DNA from: an uncultured bacterium | GTDB lineage: Bacteria; Cyanobacteriota; Vampirovibrionia; Gastranaerophilales; Gastranaerophilaceae | Assembly (NCBI GenBank): GCA_949283255.1 | Contig: CASDRS010000002.1 | Span: 62,320 to 126,319 of the forward strand | Length of the DNA stretch: 64,000 nucleotides | Reading direction: 5' to 3' | In this document: piece after piece, positions 35,925 through 45,268 of the stretch | Position numbering within the stretch: position 1 is the first letter of the stretch | Layout of the letters: each line of letters begins with the position of its first letter | The notes under the pieces: generated by a model | Told to the model about the DNA's origin: nothing | Seen by the model: only the letters and a program-made list of their open reading frames with translations | Databases searched by the model: none | Translations under genes and position numbers: made by a program

Positions 35925-36632
35925 CTAAACTTTATCTCCAATAAGTTGCTGCATCCTATACCCCACACCACGAATAGTTTCAATATTGGTGGCAAAATCA
36001 CCAAGTTTTCTTCTTAAATTAAGGATTTGTACATCAATAGACCTGTCAGTTATATCAGCATATTCTCCATTTTTTAGGTTTGAAATAATTTGAGCTCTGG
36101 TATACACACGCCCAGGAGATTTGATAAGTAACAAAAGAATATCAAATTCCGTTTTTGTCAAATCCAAAGGGACACCATTTATTTCAGCACGAAATTCCTC
36201 TTCATTCACGACCAAAGTCTTATATTTAACAACATTGGAAGAAGACGGTTCAACAATTGACTGCCTCAATTGATTTCGAATTCTTGCAACAAGCACCTGA
36301 TTATTGAACGGTTTCGTTACGTAATCATTAGCCCCCAATTCGAGTCCGACAACAATATCAGTAGGCGTATTTTTAGCAGTAAGCATAATTATTGGAATAT
36401 CAGCTGTCGCAGGATTACTTTTCAACTTCTTACATACAGTAAGCCCGTCAATTCCAGGAAGCATAATATCAAGCAAGATTAAATCAGGAAGCCAAAACTC
36501 AGCTGCACCAAGCCCGCTAAGGCCATCTTGCGCGACACGAACCTGTGTAAAACCATTCATCTCTAAATTCATTTGAATAAGTTCACATATTTCAGTTTCG
36601 TCATCAATTATTAAAATCTTCTTAGAGTTCAT
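35925..36632 (-). CDS. OmpR/PhoB-family response regulator
   Basis: A 235-aa regulator. The receiver domain has D10/D11 and phospho-acceptor D55 (LILLDIMLPGIDG), with conserved T (IIMLTAKN) and K (YVTKPF). The C-terminal winged helix shows LTKTEFDILLLLIKSPGRVYTR and DRSIDVQILNLRRKLG, typical of OmpR type, ending TIRGVGYRM. AAGGA precedes the ATG. A perfect 8-bp inverted repeat 17 nt upstream may be its own operator. First gene of the operon with the kinase and the ArnT-like gene. Confidence 0.95.
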   Translation of the reverse strand: MNSKKILIIDDETEICELIQMNLEMNGFTQVRVAQDGLSGLGAAEFWLPDLILLDIMLPGIDGLTVCKKLKSNPATADIPIIMLTAKNTPTDIVVGLELGANDYVTKPFNNQVLVARIRNQLRQSIVEPSSSNVVKYKTLVVNEEEFRAEINGVPLDLTKTEFDILLLLIKSPGRVYTRAQIISNLKNGEYADITDRSIDVQILNLRRKLGDFATNIETIRGVGYRMQQLIGDKV

Positions 36633-36648
36633 AACAAATCCTTACTAT

Positions 36649-36666
36649 TATACAGCAGGCTGTATA
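36649..36666. promoter_or_regulatory. Candidate operator: TATACAGC-AG-GCTGTATA
   Basis: A perfect 8-bp inverted repeat with a 2-bp spacer, 17-34 nt upstream of the response regulator ATG. Position suggests autoregulation; it is not a terminator. Confidence 0.5.
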
Positions 36667-36743
36667 AAAATCTACATACTACCAAATATAAAGACAACAT
36701 AACACAAAGTTTCAAAAATTAAAAATATAAATTTTTAATTTAC

Positions 36744-36772
36744 TTGAAAATAGAATATTCTTGTGTTAAAGT
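36744..36772 (+). promoter_or_regulatory. Promoter of tRNA-Glu
   Basis: TTGAAA, 17-nt spacer, TAAAGT; predicted start about 6 nt before the tRNA. Confidence 0.6.
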
Positions 36773-36784
36773 TGAATAGCACGA

Positions 36785-36859
36785 AGCGGTATCGTCTAGT
36801 GGTTAGGACGGGAGATTCTCATTCTCCAAACAGGGGTTCAATTCCCCTTACCGCCGCCA
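36785..36859 (+). tRNA. tRNA-Glu (CTC anticodon), encoded CCA, A1-C72 mismatch
   Basis: The D arm (GTCTAGTGGTTAGGAC), anticodon stem GGAGA/TCTCC with loop TTCTCAT (anticodon CTC) and T arm AGGGG/CCCCT match bacterial tRNA-Glu. The acceptor 5' strand AGCGGTA pairs with TACCGCC except at the first position, where A faces C; G73 and encoded CCA follow. Confidence 0.9.
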
Positions 36860-36904
36860 TTTAAGTATTTTATTTTACCTGTTTTCTGAACTTATTTTTG
36901 ACTA

Positions 36905-38992
36905 TTAAAGATTATATTTATGTCTGTTTAAAACATGTTGTTGATAAGCAGGAGCAAGCTCTGTGAAATATCCACTCCAACCCCAAACTCTGACGATTAA
37001 ATTTCTATGCTTTTCTGGATGAGCAATAGCATCTTCCAGAACACTTACATCCAAAACATTCAATTGAAGCTGCTGATCACCTAACTTTACAAAATACTTA
37101 ATCAGCGTTGCTAGTTTTTTTACGCCTTCATCGGAATTAAAAATAGAAGGTGATAACTCAATAGTTATAGGACCTCCATTCATAATTTTTGAATAATCAA
37201 TTACAGAGTATGATTTTAGTACACTTAATACACCGTCTACCTTAACACCATGCGATGGAGCCAAACTTGTAGATAAAGGCTCTCCTTTTTTTCTGCCATC
37301 AGCAGTAGCTTGTATCTTAGGTTCCAAAGCCTTGTAATCTTCATCAGTCAATAGAATATAATACATCGCAGAACCACTACCGGCACGTATTTTTTGCTGT
37401 GGTGTAGATAAATTTTCAGCCTCTTTGGCATAACAATCAAAAAGAAATTTCAACTCAAGGTCAACAACATCAGCAGCATTACCGACTTTTGGCATTTTAT
37501 CATGCAGCCTACTATACAGAGTATCATAACCCTCAAAATTAGCTTTCTTAGCCTTTAAAAGTTCTTTTAAACCATCTATACCATCTTGTTCAAATACTAA
37601 CTTAATAGCGACAATCGCATCCGCGGCATTTGCCGAGCCTGCCCCATGAATACCTAAATTGTTATACTTTGAATCAACTGATATATCTTTTTTATGAGAA
37701 AGTGCATTTGGGAAAAAAGCAGTTGCTAAAGGAGACGGTAAAAGGCGAATTTTACGTTTTGATATTAAATCTTTCAACTGTTTATTAATATTTTTTGAAA
37801 TCAATTTTCTAAACTTGTCCACAGAAAAACCGCCTAAGCTCATCATAGATTTTTCAAATGCCCAATCTACTGCATAAGGCAAATTTACAGCACCTAAATT
37901 TACTTTTTCGCAAGATTTTCCGGGGATAATAAATTCCCAACATGCTGCAACTACGTAATCTCGTGCATCTTCCAGAGAATATCCCTGCTCTACCAATGCG
38001 GGAATTACTACCTCATCATTTGAATATTGAGGAAATCCTAAACCACACTTAGTCAGTTCACACCCCAATTCTAATAAGTCTTCCGGAGTATTTGAATCAA
38101 TTCGCAAATTTATCTTTGGATCAATAAGTTTAAGTTCTCTTGAAACTTCCAAAACCATATATGTTAGTTCATTTATAGCAGAAGATCCATCTTCAGGCTT
38201 ACAACCTCCTAACATCAAACTCTGGCCATTATCGCCTTGTTGAACACCAAAATACAAATCAGTATCCTTATTCAAAGAAATAAAGAACTCTTCAATTAAT
38301 TCTTTTGCCTCGTGTTTAGTAATAGTCCCCTGTTCTATGTCATGTTTATAATATTGATACATATATTGATCAAACCTGCCTAACCCCATATGGGCATGAT
38401 TACACATATATAACATAGAATGCACAAATCTGACAGACTGCAATGCTTCAGCAAAAGTATTTGCCCCATACCTCGGTACAACTTTTAAATTCTGCGCAAC
38501 ATAATCATTATTCACGGCTGTTGCAGCAATCTCATATCTTTTAGCTAGGCTAATCACAGCTTCCAATGCTATGGCTACTGAGTCAAGATAACCTTTTTCA
38601 GATTTAACAGAACTTTGATTACATAATTTATGAACTTCATCCAATTGACCTTGCAAACCGCGTTTTAACAACAGACTCCAATCTAAACAGGCATTATTAA
38701 AAGGCTCAAAAAATTGATATTTTTTCTTATGATACTCTTTCTTAATATCTTTTGAATTATAATATTCAGGTATATTTATATTTGTACGAATAAAAGAAAT
38801 CTTTTCATCCATAAACACAATAGGATCCTCAGTCTCACACATGAACTTTAAAAGCATAGCAGTACGCCTTGGCATATTCCAATGTTGTTTTTTACAAATT
38901 TGACGAATACTTGGCGAAATCGATTTTCTATATATTTTATATCCTCTTTGCTGGGTAAAATCACGCATTTTTTCTAATCTTTCTGTAAGCAT
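36905..38992 (-). CDS. Glycyl radical enzyme (PFL-like), uncharacterised subfamily
   Basis: A 695-aa radical enzyme, shorter than most relatives (about 760-850). Core marks: LGRFDQYMYQYY (204-215), LGGCKPEDG, PKINLRI, GFPQYSNDEVVIPALVEQGYSLEDARDYV, then the active site A-C351-W-E353 where relatives usually have G-C-x-E, and the radical loop VRVWGWSGYF with G671. The Cys, Glu and Gly needed for catalysis are all present. It overlaps its activase gene by 19 bp and is the last gene of a CDP-sugar/glycosyltransferase operon. That context, and Trp next to the catalytic Cys, argue against pyruvate formate-lyase. The substrate is unknown; a sugar or lipid polyol is possible. Confidence 0.85.
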   Translation of the reverse strand: MLTERLEKMRDFTQQRGYKIYRKSISPSIRQICKKQHWNMPRRTAMLLKFMCETEDPIVFMDEKISFIRTNINIPEYYNSKDIKKEYHKKKYQFFEPFNNACLDWSLLLKRGLQGQLDEVHKLCNQSSVKSEKGYLDSVAIALEAVISLAKRYEIAATAVNNDYVAQNLKVVPRYGANTFAEALQSVRFVHSMLYMCNHAHMGLGRFDQYMYQYYKHDIEQGTITKHEAKELIEEFFISLNKDTDLYFGVQQGDNGQSLMLGGCKPEDGSSAINELTYMVLEVSRELKLIDPKINLRIDSNTPEDLLELGCELTKCGLGFPQYSNDEVVIPALVEQGYSLEDARDYVVAACWEFIIPGKSCEKVNLGAVNLPYAVDWAFEKSMMSLGGFSVDKFRKLISKNINKQLKDLISKRKIRLLPSPLATAFFPNALSHKKDISVDSKYNNLGIHGAGSANAADAIVAIKLVFEQDGIDGLKELLKAKKANFEGYDTLYSRLHDKMPKVGNAADVVDLELKFLFDCYAKEAENLSTPQQKIRAGSGSAMYYILLTDEDYKALEPKIQATADGRKKGEPLSTSLAPSHGVKVDGVLSVLKSYSVIDYSKIMNGGPITIELSPSIFNSDEGVKKLATLIKYFVKLGDQQLQLNVLDVSVLEDAIAHPEKHRNLIVRVWGWSGYFTELAPAYQQHVLNRHKYNL

Positions 38993-39765
38993 TTAACCTC
39001 GTCTCCTATAACCTTAATATTATATTTTAACAAATTTTGTTTAAATTGATTAATTAGTTCAATATTATTCTGCATCTTTTCATCTTCAAAAGGGAAAAGC
39101 ATACCATAAACGGGATATTTACCCCCTGCTAAAATGTTATATGGCAAAGGATCAACACGTAATGGTTTATTTTTTAAAGATAGCAATATGCTTATAATAT
39201 CATTTAGATTTTTTTCAGTATCGGTTATTCCTGGGATTAATGGAATTCTTATATGATAAGGGACACCACTTTCATCTAACACCTTCAAATTCTCAAGAAT
39301 TTTCTTATTTGACACTCCAGTATATTTTTTATGCAAGTCATCATCAATTAGTTTTAAATCAAAAAAAATCAAATCAAAAACTTCCAATAATCTTTTAAAA
39401 ACACTTACATCACAATAACCTGAAGTGTCTAAGTTTTTGTGTACGTCCCCAAGGTGCTTTACAACTTCTATAATAAAATCAGATTGCAGCGCGGGTTCAC
39501 CGCCGGAAAAAGTTACTCCCCCATCAGACAACGCAAACACATCCTTAAATTTAACAATTTTACGCACGATATCCTCAACGGAACATTCCTGTCCAACCAT
39601 ACGATGTGTTTTCTTATTAATCTGAGGCTCGGAATTCAAACCTTCAGGATTATGACACCACAAACAACGAAGAGGACAGCCTTTCATAAAGATAGTAATT
39701 CTTATGCCTGGGCCATCATTTAACGCAAATTCTTTTATATCAAAAATTATCCCTGTTAATGCCAT
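38974..39765 (-). CDS. Glycyl radical enzyme activating enzyme (radical SAM)
   Basis: This 263-aa protein generates the glycyl radical on its partner. The SAM cluster motif is C30-x3-C34-x2-C37 in MKGCPLRCLWCHNPEG, followed by GGVTFSGGEPALQ and the LDTSGY strand. It has only this cluster; the ferredoxin-like insert with extra Cys found in most non-PFL activases is absent, as in PFL-activase. It overlaps the upstream glycosyltransferase by one base (TAATG) and the downstream enzyme gene by 19 bp, so the pair is coupled. Confidence 0.92.
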   Translation of the reverse strand: MALTGIIFDIKEFALNDGPGIRITIFMKGCPLRCLWCHNPEGLNSEPQINKKTHRMVGQECSVEDIVRKIVKFKDVFALSDGGVTFSGGEPALQSDFIIEVVKHLGDVHKNLDTSGYCDVSVFKRLLEVFDLIFFDLKLIDDDLHKKYTGVSNKKILENLKVLDESGVPYHIRIPLIPGITDTEKNLNDIISILLSLKNKPLRVDPLPYNILAGGKYPVYGMLFPFEDEKMQNNIELINQFKQNLLKYNIKVIGDEVKCLQKD

Positions 39766-40922
39766 TATTTACCTAACTTCAACATGTATCTATTCTTTTT
39801 TTCTTTATACCTTCTTCTTACCTTTCCAAATGTTATCTTTGATAAGATTTTATATTTAAGATACTTTGCGTTATTTGAAAATTTATTAAATTTAGAGGAT
39901 TCCATATGATGAACAACATTTGTAAGCCCCGTTTCCAAAAACCTCATTCTATTTTCATTTTCGATTGTCTTATCAGGACATATAGATATTGGGAATACCA
40001 AATTTAACCATTTTTGATAATAATCACGAATAGGTACTATCATATCCTTGTTCTCATTTCTTTGAGGATAAAAGAATAAATGCACCATTGGAACTTCTAA
40101 GTCCGCAATAATTTTCTTATTATTATCTTTACAATAAACAAGAGTTTGATGCTCATCATCAGGAGATCCAATATCAATCTTGTTCCAAAAACTTTTTTCA
40201 AATACCATACAGTTAATTGAATACCGTTCCTGATTATTTACCTCAACAGTTCCTCGGCCTCTAGTTGCATCAATATATTTTTCAGGCATAAGTGTAGTAT
40301 TTTCATGAATCCATCTTGCTACATAAGCTAACTTCCATACTGTACCTGCACCTCCATCATTATAATCGCCACGTCTTACAAACTTTAAAGGAACATACTT
40401 ATCATCAAGTTCAAACCCAACATAATGATCTCTTGAATACTTCTTTAAATACTCATCATAAAGTCCCATTAAATCCATTACTCGTTTTGTTCCCCAAGGA
40501 TTATTATTAACAAGAGACGTAACATACCCTAACTTGTCACCCAAAACTGCATATTGCTTATCATAAGTATCGCACAACTTAGCAAACCAATTATCAGTAA
40601 TTGGGAAAACATCATCATCTAACTTACAAATATAATCATAATCTTTTAATCTGTCACTGTCTAAAAGCTGCTTAATAGCATAATACGGTCTCTGTGGAGG
40701 AATATCATCTACAACTTCTATGTTATTAGGATATAATATCTCATAACGTTTAGCCACATTGTAAGTTCTCTCACAATCATATGTTCCACGACCATTCTGA
40801 AGAATAAATATTTTTGAATTACTATCTAAAAATCTGGAATGACATGCTAGAGAAATCTCTAACGATTCAAAATCAGCATAAGCCAAAATTACAATAGCTG
40901 TTTTATTTTTAATCATACTCAT
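39765..40922 (-). CDS. GT2-like glycosyltransferase with shared C-terminal tail
   Basis: A 385-aa glycosyltransferase with a GT-A nucleotide-sugar domain: AIVILAYADFESLEISL near the N-terminus and a DDDVFP metal motif in YICKLDDDVFPITDNWF. Residues 354-385 form a basic tail beginning YLKYKILSKITFGK that also ends the next two upstream proteins, and is probably a membrane- or complex-targeting helix. AAGGAG lies 6 nt before the ATG. Sugar specificity is not predictable. Part of the polysaccharide operon. Confidence 0.82.
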   Translation of the reverse strand: MSMIKNKTAIVILAYADFESLEISLACHSRFLDSNSKIFILQNGRGTYDCERTYNVAKRYEILYPNNIEVVDDIPPQRPYYAIKQLLDSDRLKDYDYICKLDDDVFPITDNWFAKLCDTYDKQYAVLGDKLGYVTSLVNNNPWGTKRVMDLMGLYDEYLKKYSRDHYVGFELDDKYVPLKFVRRGDYNDGGAGTVWKLAYVARWIHENTTLMPEKYIDATRGRGTVEVNNQERYSINCMVFEKSFWNKIDIGSPDDEHQTLVYCKDNNKKIIADLEVPMVHLFFYPQRNENKDMIVPIRDYYQKWLNLVFPISICPDKTIENENRMRFLETGLTNVVHHMESSKFNKFSNNAKYLKYKILSKITFGKVRRRYKEKKNRYMLKLGK

Positions 40923-40932
40923 GAATATCTCC

Positions 40933-42843
40933 TTATTTACTTTTAACTAAATTCTTTGCAACTCTTATATCACGTTTTAACTCATTTGCTTTATACAAAT
41001 AGTGAGTTTTTGTTTTCCCGGAAGAAATCTTACTTAACAGTTTTGTTTTCCAATAATTTAAAACAAGTTTTTTATAGTGTTTCAAAATCTTGCTTTCTTT
41101 ATTCTTATTTTCTTCATTTTTATTTAAAAAATAAGAAGTCATATTATATAAAACTTCTTCATAAAACGGAGTCATACGAGCATATTTCCACCACAAAGCA
41201 GCCTTATCGATAGCCGGGACAAACCATGGCTTAACTTCACCGCAAAAATGAATTATCGAAGGATTTTGAAGTTGATCATGTTCCCATTTTGACGTAAAAG
41301 CAGACAAAAACATGCATGTCGAAACAAATTCAGAAGTCGGGACACAATAGTTCCAACTCTGTGAAAGAAATTTAATTTTATTTTCTTCAAAAAATATATT
41401 TATTATATCTTTAGAACCAAAAACTGCTTTTTTAGAAGACCTCTTGATAAAATTTTTCACATCATTAACAGAAAATAATTTTCTATATAAATCATTATTT
41501 AAAAGTAAAACTCCAGTATTTATATAATCATATGGGTTTGAAATCCCTAATTCGACAGTTTTAAACGATTTAGGGTCAATTTTTGCAGCGTTTATGCATC
41601 CTTGCACAACCAAATCCTTTACCGCAGCACATAAATTACCGGTTAGCTCTTCCATATACAGATTTGATAAATCACCGTTCAAAATAATGTCTGTATCCAA
41701 AACTATACATTTTTTATAATCGTTTAGTATAAATGGAACAAACAATTTTAGAAGATAAAAATCATAAAATTTCAAATCAGGTATTACACGATCAGGATTT
41801 ATATACCTGAGAGCTATATTCGGAATATCTTTTATAATTGTATCAACACGACTTTTTGATTTCTGCGAAAGATTACGATTTAGTATATATATATCGTAAT
41901 TAAACGATTTATTCAAATGCTCTACCAATGACATTAAAAATACAACCAAAGGAATAACATAATTATCATCTGCACACAAAACCAAAGGAATTGAATTTTT
42001 TTGAAAGGCAGGAACCAAATTTTCATCCGGATCAGTATCCTCTATAAAAAGTAACGAATTATGCTTAATCTTATATTTGTGGCTTTTTTCTAAATATAAA
42101 ATAAATATACCCAACAACCTTTCAGTAATTGTACCAGGAGTGCGGTACTGCTTCATCGTATAAGTTGACATATCTATCCGTTTTTCAAGTTCAAATAAAA
42201 TATCAAACAGCCAAGCTGAATACCTACCAAACAATTCCGCTTTCATTACAAAACAGTTATATAAATACTCATACTTATAATTAAACATATATTCATCAAC
42301 GACCTCGGACATTTCAGGATATTTTTCTTTTACGATTTGAATAGCAATATCCATATCTTTCATTATGTGATAATCAGGACTATGCTCCATTGCTGAATAA
42401 TTAGTAAATTTGTATCTACTCAAATCAATAGGTTCAACAAAAATAGCATCATATTTTTCTATTTCCGACCTCATGAAATCTTCTGTCAAACCAAATTCTT
42501 TAATATTTTCATCAGACAAATCATTTAAAGTAATGCAACCGTTATTGCGCTCTTCGGAAGATTTTTCTTCTTTATGCGTCTTAAAAGACATATAACGACG
42601 ATAATGACATAACCCATAATAATCAGCTTTTTGATTTTTCCAAGCCCAGTATTGAACTGTCAATTCACAAAAAGACATTCTTCGATCAGAAATATTATCG
42701 CCAGTATCATCCCCTAACATTCCCTTATTTATATCCGAATCATCAAATACTGCACCACAACGCACTGGCACAAACAACGGATTATCTATTTGTTTAGACC
42801 TTTTATCGATTCGATTAGACACGAAAATTTTAATATCAGACAT
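40933..42843 (-). CDS. DUF4422-GT8 fusion glycosyltransferase
   Basis: A 636-aa two-domain enzyme. Residues 1-265 match DUF4422 (FVPVRCGAVFDD, LTVQYWAWKN, YYGLCHYRRYMSF), a group of putative glycosyltransferases. Residues 285-560 are a GT8 domain (LVLCADDNYVIPLVVFLMSL; DTD metal motif in KCIVLDTDIILNG; FINTGVLLLN; IIHFCG). The last 40 residues begin YWKTKLLSKISSGK and belong to the shared tail. It probably adds two sugars in sequence. It follows the FrhB-pyruvyl transferase gene by 4 bp. Confidence 0.83.
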   Translation of the reverse strand: MSDIKIFVSNRIDKRSKQIDNPLFVPVRCGAVFDDSDINKGMLGDDTGDNISDRRMSFCELTVQYWAWKNQKADYYGLCHYRRYMSFKTHKEEKSSEERNNGCITLNDLSDENIKEFGLTEDFMRSEIEKYDAIFVEPIDLSRYKFTNYSAMEHSPDYHIMKDMDIAIQIVKEKYPEMSEVVDEYMFNYKYEYLYNCFVMKAELFGRYSAWLFDILFELEKRIDMSTYTMKQYRTPGTITERLLGIFILYLEKSHKYKIKHNSLLFIEDTDPDENLVPAFQKNSIPLVLCADDNYVIPLVVFLMSLVEHLNKSFNYDIYILNRNLSQKSKSRVDTIIKDIPNIALRYINPDRVIPDLKFYDFYLLKLFVPFILNDYKKCIVLDTDIILNGDLSNLYMEELTGNLCAAVKDLVVQGCINAAKIDPKSFKTVELGISNPYDYINTGVLLLNNDLYRKLFSVNDVKNFIKRSSKKAVFGSKDIINIFFEENKIKFLSQSWNYCVPTSEFVSTCMFLSAFTSKWEHDQLQNPSIIHFCGEVKPWFVPAIDKAALWWKYARMTPFYEEVLYNMTSYFLNKNEENKNKESKILKHYKKLVLNYWKTKLLSKISSGKTKTHYLYKANELKRDIRVAKNLVKSK

Positions 42844-42847
42844 TTTA

Positions 42848-45268
42848 TTACCTCATACTCGCTAAATTTAACTCATCAATCAATTGGTGTTTTTTATTCA
42901 TATAGTGAATTTTTCTTTCACCTGTCGTAAAGTTTTGAAGAATACGAACTCTTATATAATCCAGAACATTTTTAAAGAACTTATGCTTTGCTGCACAAGT
43001 AATTATCTGCTCATGCTTATACTCTCTTATTTCCTGCTCCAAGCTATTAATCTGCAACTTCTGCTCTAATTTCGTCCTGAGCAAAATATCATACTCACTA
43101 AAACTTGAAGTTTTTTTAGTCTGCAATAAATTTAAAAGCCAAGAAACACTTCTTTCTTTATTCCTATCAATTATCTCGTATACCTTCTCATAATCAATAT
43201 CATTAAATAATTCAGGCTTATTGACACAAGCCTCGATGGAATATACTAGCCTGTCAGCAAGCCCCAACTGTGAAAGTAAAGACATAAATCTTGCAATTCC
43301 ACGACCACTATTAGCTATAGCAATAAAGTTTTTACGAAATATAATTGCAAAACATACTCCATGAAAAGAATCAGTTACAACAAACTCACTATTTTTAATA
43401 TAAGCAAGCCAATCTTCGATAGAAGCATCAACGGGATTATAATACGCAAACTGACTTTTTCTTGTTTCATGGACCTCAGGGTTAATATCAACAGTAATCT
43501 TCACATCAAGACCTAATTTATTCTCAACAAATTTCAAAATATCCTCTTTATAAAGAGCAGGATCAAGACAATAAGAAAAAATGTAATTATTTGTTTTCTT
43601 AAATGAAGCATTCACCAATAACTCATCATAAAAGGAATTATCAAAGAAGACAGGATCTAACAAATGAACCCCTGAGCAAATTCCAAATTCATTATTTAAT
43701 ACATCAACACCACTGTCTTCTCTCAAAGAAATCCCATCAAATCTGCTCAAGTAATACCCAATTTCACTTCTACAGGAAACCGGAGTATTAGATGTATCAG
43801 CCCCAAAAGAACAAGCATAAGCAATTTTAGTTTTGCTGGATTTAACAAAATCAAGAAAATAATTTGAATAACAATTTGCAGTCAAAACATAATTCCAAAT
43901 TTGGTCACTACCAACAATAAACGCATCAATATTGTTATTTAAGTTATAAAGATCACAATAACCACTTAAAACAGAAGTATGTTCTAAACCATACTTATTA
44001 GCAAAATTCAAAATTAAAGAATGACCGCTAGATATAAAAATATCATTAACCATAGGACAATTATCTATCAGCACAGGAGAATAAGAATTCTTCTCCAAAA
44101 ATTTATATAAAGCCCAATAAGTTAAAAACCCACCATAATTTCCACCATACCACAAGCCCATCAAACCAACCCCATAAGGTCTTTCAGATGACTTTTGAAC
44201 TAAATCATTAAAATGTATCTTATCCAAATTGTCAAAGAAAAATTTTCTTCCTCTATGAGGTCTTGAACTTCTGTACAAAGGATAATTAGGAGACCCATTG
44301 AGACAAGATATCGGCAACTTTTTAAATACCTTAAATTCACCCTCGAGCTTTTTGAACAATTCATAAGCCTTATTACTATTAATTAATAACAAAGAAGTAC
44401 CCTTACCATCATTCAATGATTTGTCAATATCCCAAATTCCCCAAAAATCTGCAAAAGTGAAGTCTGAACATCTATGAATTCTAGCAAATTTACAATCAGA
44501 ACATGATTCTCTTAAATAAAGATTATTGCAAAATCCATCAAAATAAATAGAATTATTTATAGGGTTACTATCAGTATAAACCGTTGCTGTAGAACAACTC
44601 CAACCATTCAAAAATTTATCCCTAAAATTGATCTTAGCAATCTTATTTCTATCAAAATTTGCACCTAAAAAGCGCTGCCAAACTTTAGAATTTGGAACCC
44701 CATGACAGATAACATCCGATGTAATCAAATTATCATAATCTTTTCCAAGCACCTGATTCAACCCTGCAACCTGACATGGTGTCCCCGTAAAATATACAAA
44801 TTTACCAATATCTAAAATATTTTTTACTCTAGAATAAATATCATTTGTGAAACTTTGGACATACTTACTCCCCCTTAGCTTTGCTAAATCATCACTATTA
44901 TCAACAACTATATGTTGTACATTCCAATTATCATCAAAAGCGGCACCACAAACTACACCGCCATTCTTTAAAACATAATCTGATATAACAGTAAAAATTC
45001 CACCGGAAGAACTCTTCATCCTGATATCATCATTAGCCATAACTGCGTAACAAAAATCAGAACACTCGTTATAATTCAAATGGATTATAGGGCACCTTTG
45101 CTTACACAAACCACAATTTGTACACTTATCACTATCTACTACAGGATAAATAAACCCTTCACTGGCTTCACTCATCCTAATAGCTCCTACAGGACAAATA
45201 TTAGCGCAAGCTCCACAACCTGTACACTGGCTCTTTTCAACGATATTCAAGTAGTTTTCAATAAACAT
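42848..45268 (-). CDS. Ferredoxin/FrhB-like domain fused to polysaccharide pyruvyl transferase
   Basis: An 806-aa protein with two 4Fe-4S clusters (C15, C18, C21, C25 and C49, C52, C55, C59). A FrhB/FdhB-like flavin domain follows (to about 340; VYFTGTPCQVAGL, SDVICHGVPNSKVW). The C-terminal half is a polysaccharide pyruvyl transferase (GLWYGGNYGGFLTYWALY, FIVGSDQIWN, DSFHGVCFAI). Residues 771-806 carry the shared tail (YIRVRILQNFTTGE). ATG 45268 is preferred because AAGGAAAG lies upstream; it overlaps the previous gene by 22 bp. A redox-coupled modification of a surface sugar is likely. F420 itself is not implied. Confidence 0.85.
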   Translation of the reverse strand: MFIENYLNIVEKSQCTGCGACANICPVGAIRMSEASEGFIYPVVDSDKCTNCGLCKQRCPIIHLNYNECSDFCYAVMANDDIRMKSSSGGIFTVISDYVLKNGGVVCGAAFDDNWNVQHIVVDNSDDLAKLRGSKYVQSFTNDIYSRVKNILDIGKFVYFTGTPCQVAGLNQVLGKDYDNLITSDVICHGVPNSKVWQRFLGANFDRNKIAKINFRDKFLNGWSCSTATVYTDSNPINNSIYFDGFCNNLYLRESCSDCKFARIHRCSDFTFADFWGIWDIDKSLNDGKGTSLLLINSNKAYELFKKLEGEFKVFKKLPISCLNGSPNYPLYRSSRPHRGRKFFFDNLDKIHFNDLVQKSSERPYGVGLMGLWYGGNYGGFLTYWALYKFLEKNSYSPVLIDNCPMVNDIFISSGHSLILNFANKYGLEHTSVLSGYCDLYNLNNNIDAFIVGSDQIWNYVLTANCYSNYFLDFVKSSKTKIAYACSFGADTSNTPVSCRSEIGYYLSRFDGISLREDSGVDVLNNEFGICSGVHLLDPVFFDNSFYDELLVNASFKKTNNYIFSYCLDPALYKEDILKFVENKLGLDVKITVDINPEVHETRKSQFAYYNPVDASIEDWLAYIKNSEFVVTDSFHGVCFAIIFRKNFIAIANSGRGIARFMSLLSQLGLADRLVYSIEACVNKPELFNDIDYEKVYEIIDRNKERSVSWLLNLLQTKKTSSFSEYDILLRTKLEQKLQINSLEQEIREYKHEQIITCAAKHKFFKNVLDYIRVRILQNFTTGERKIHYMNKKHQLIDELNLASMR

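Noticed and set aside
36905-38992. Pyruvate formate-lyase
   Set aside because: PFL has a Cys-Cys active site; this has a single Cys in A-C-W-E and sits in a polysaccharide operon.
42848-45268. F420-dependent hydrogenase
   Set aside because: FrhB-like domains are common in polysaccharide enzymes without F420; no hydrogenase subunits are present.
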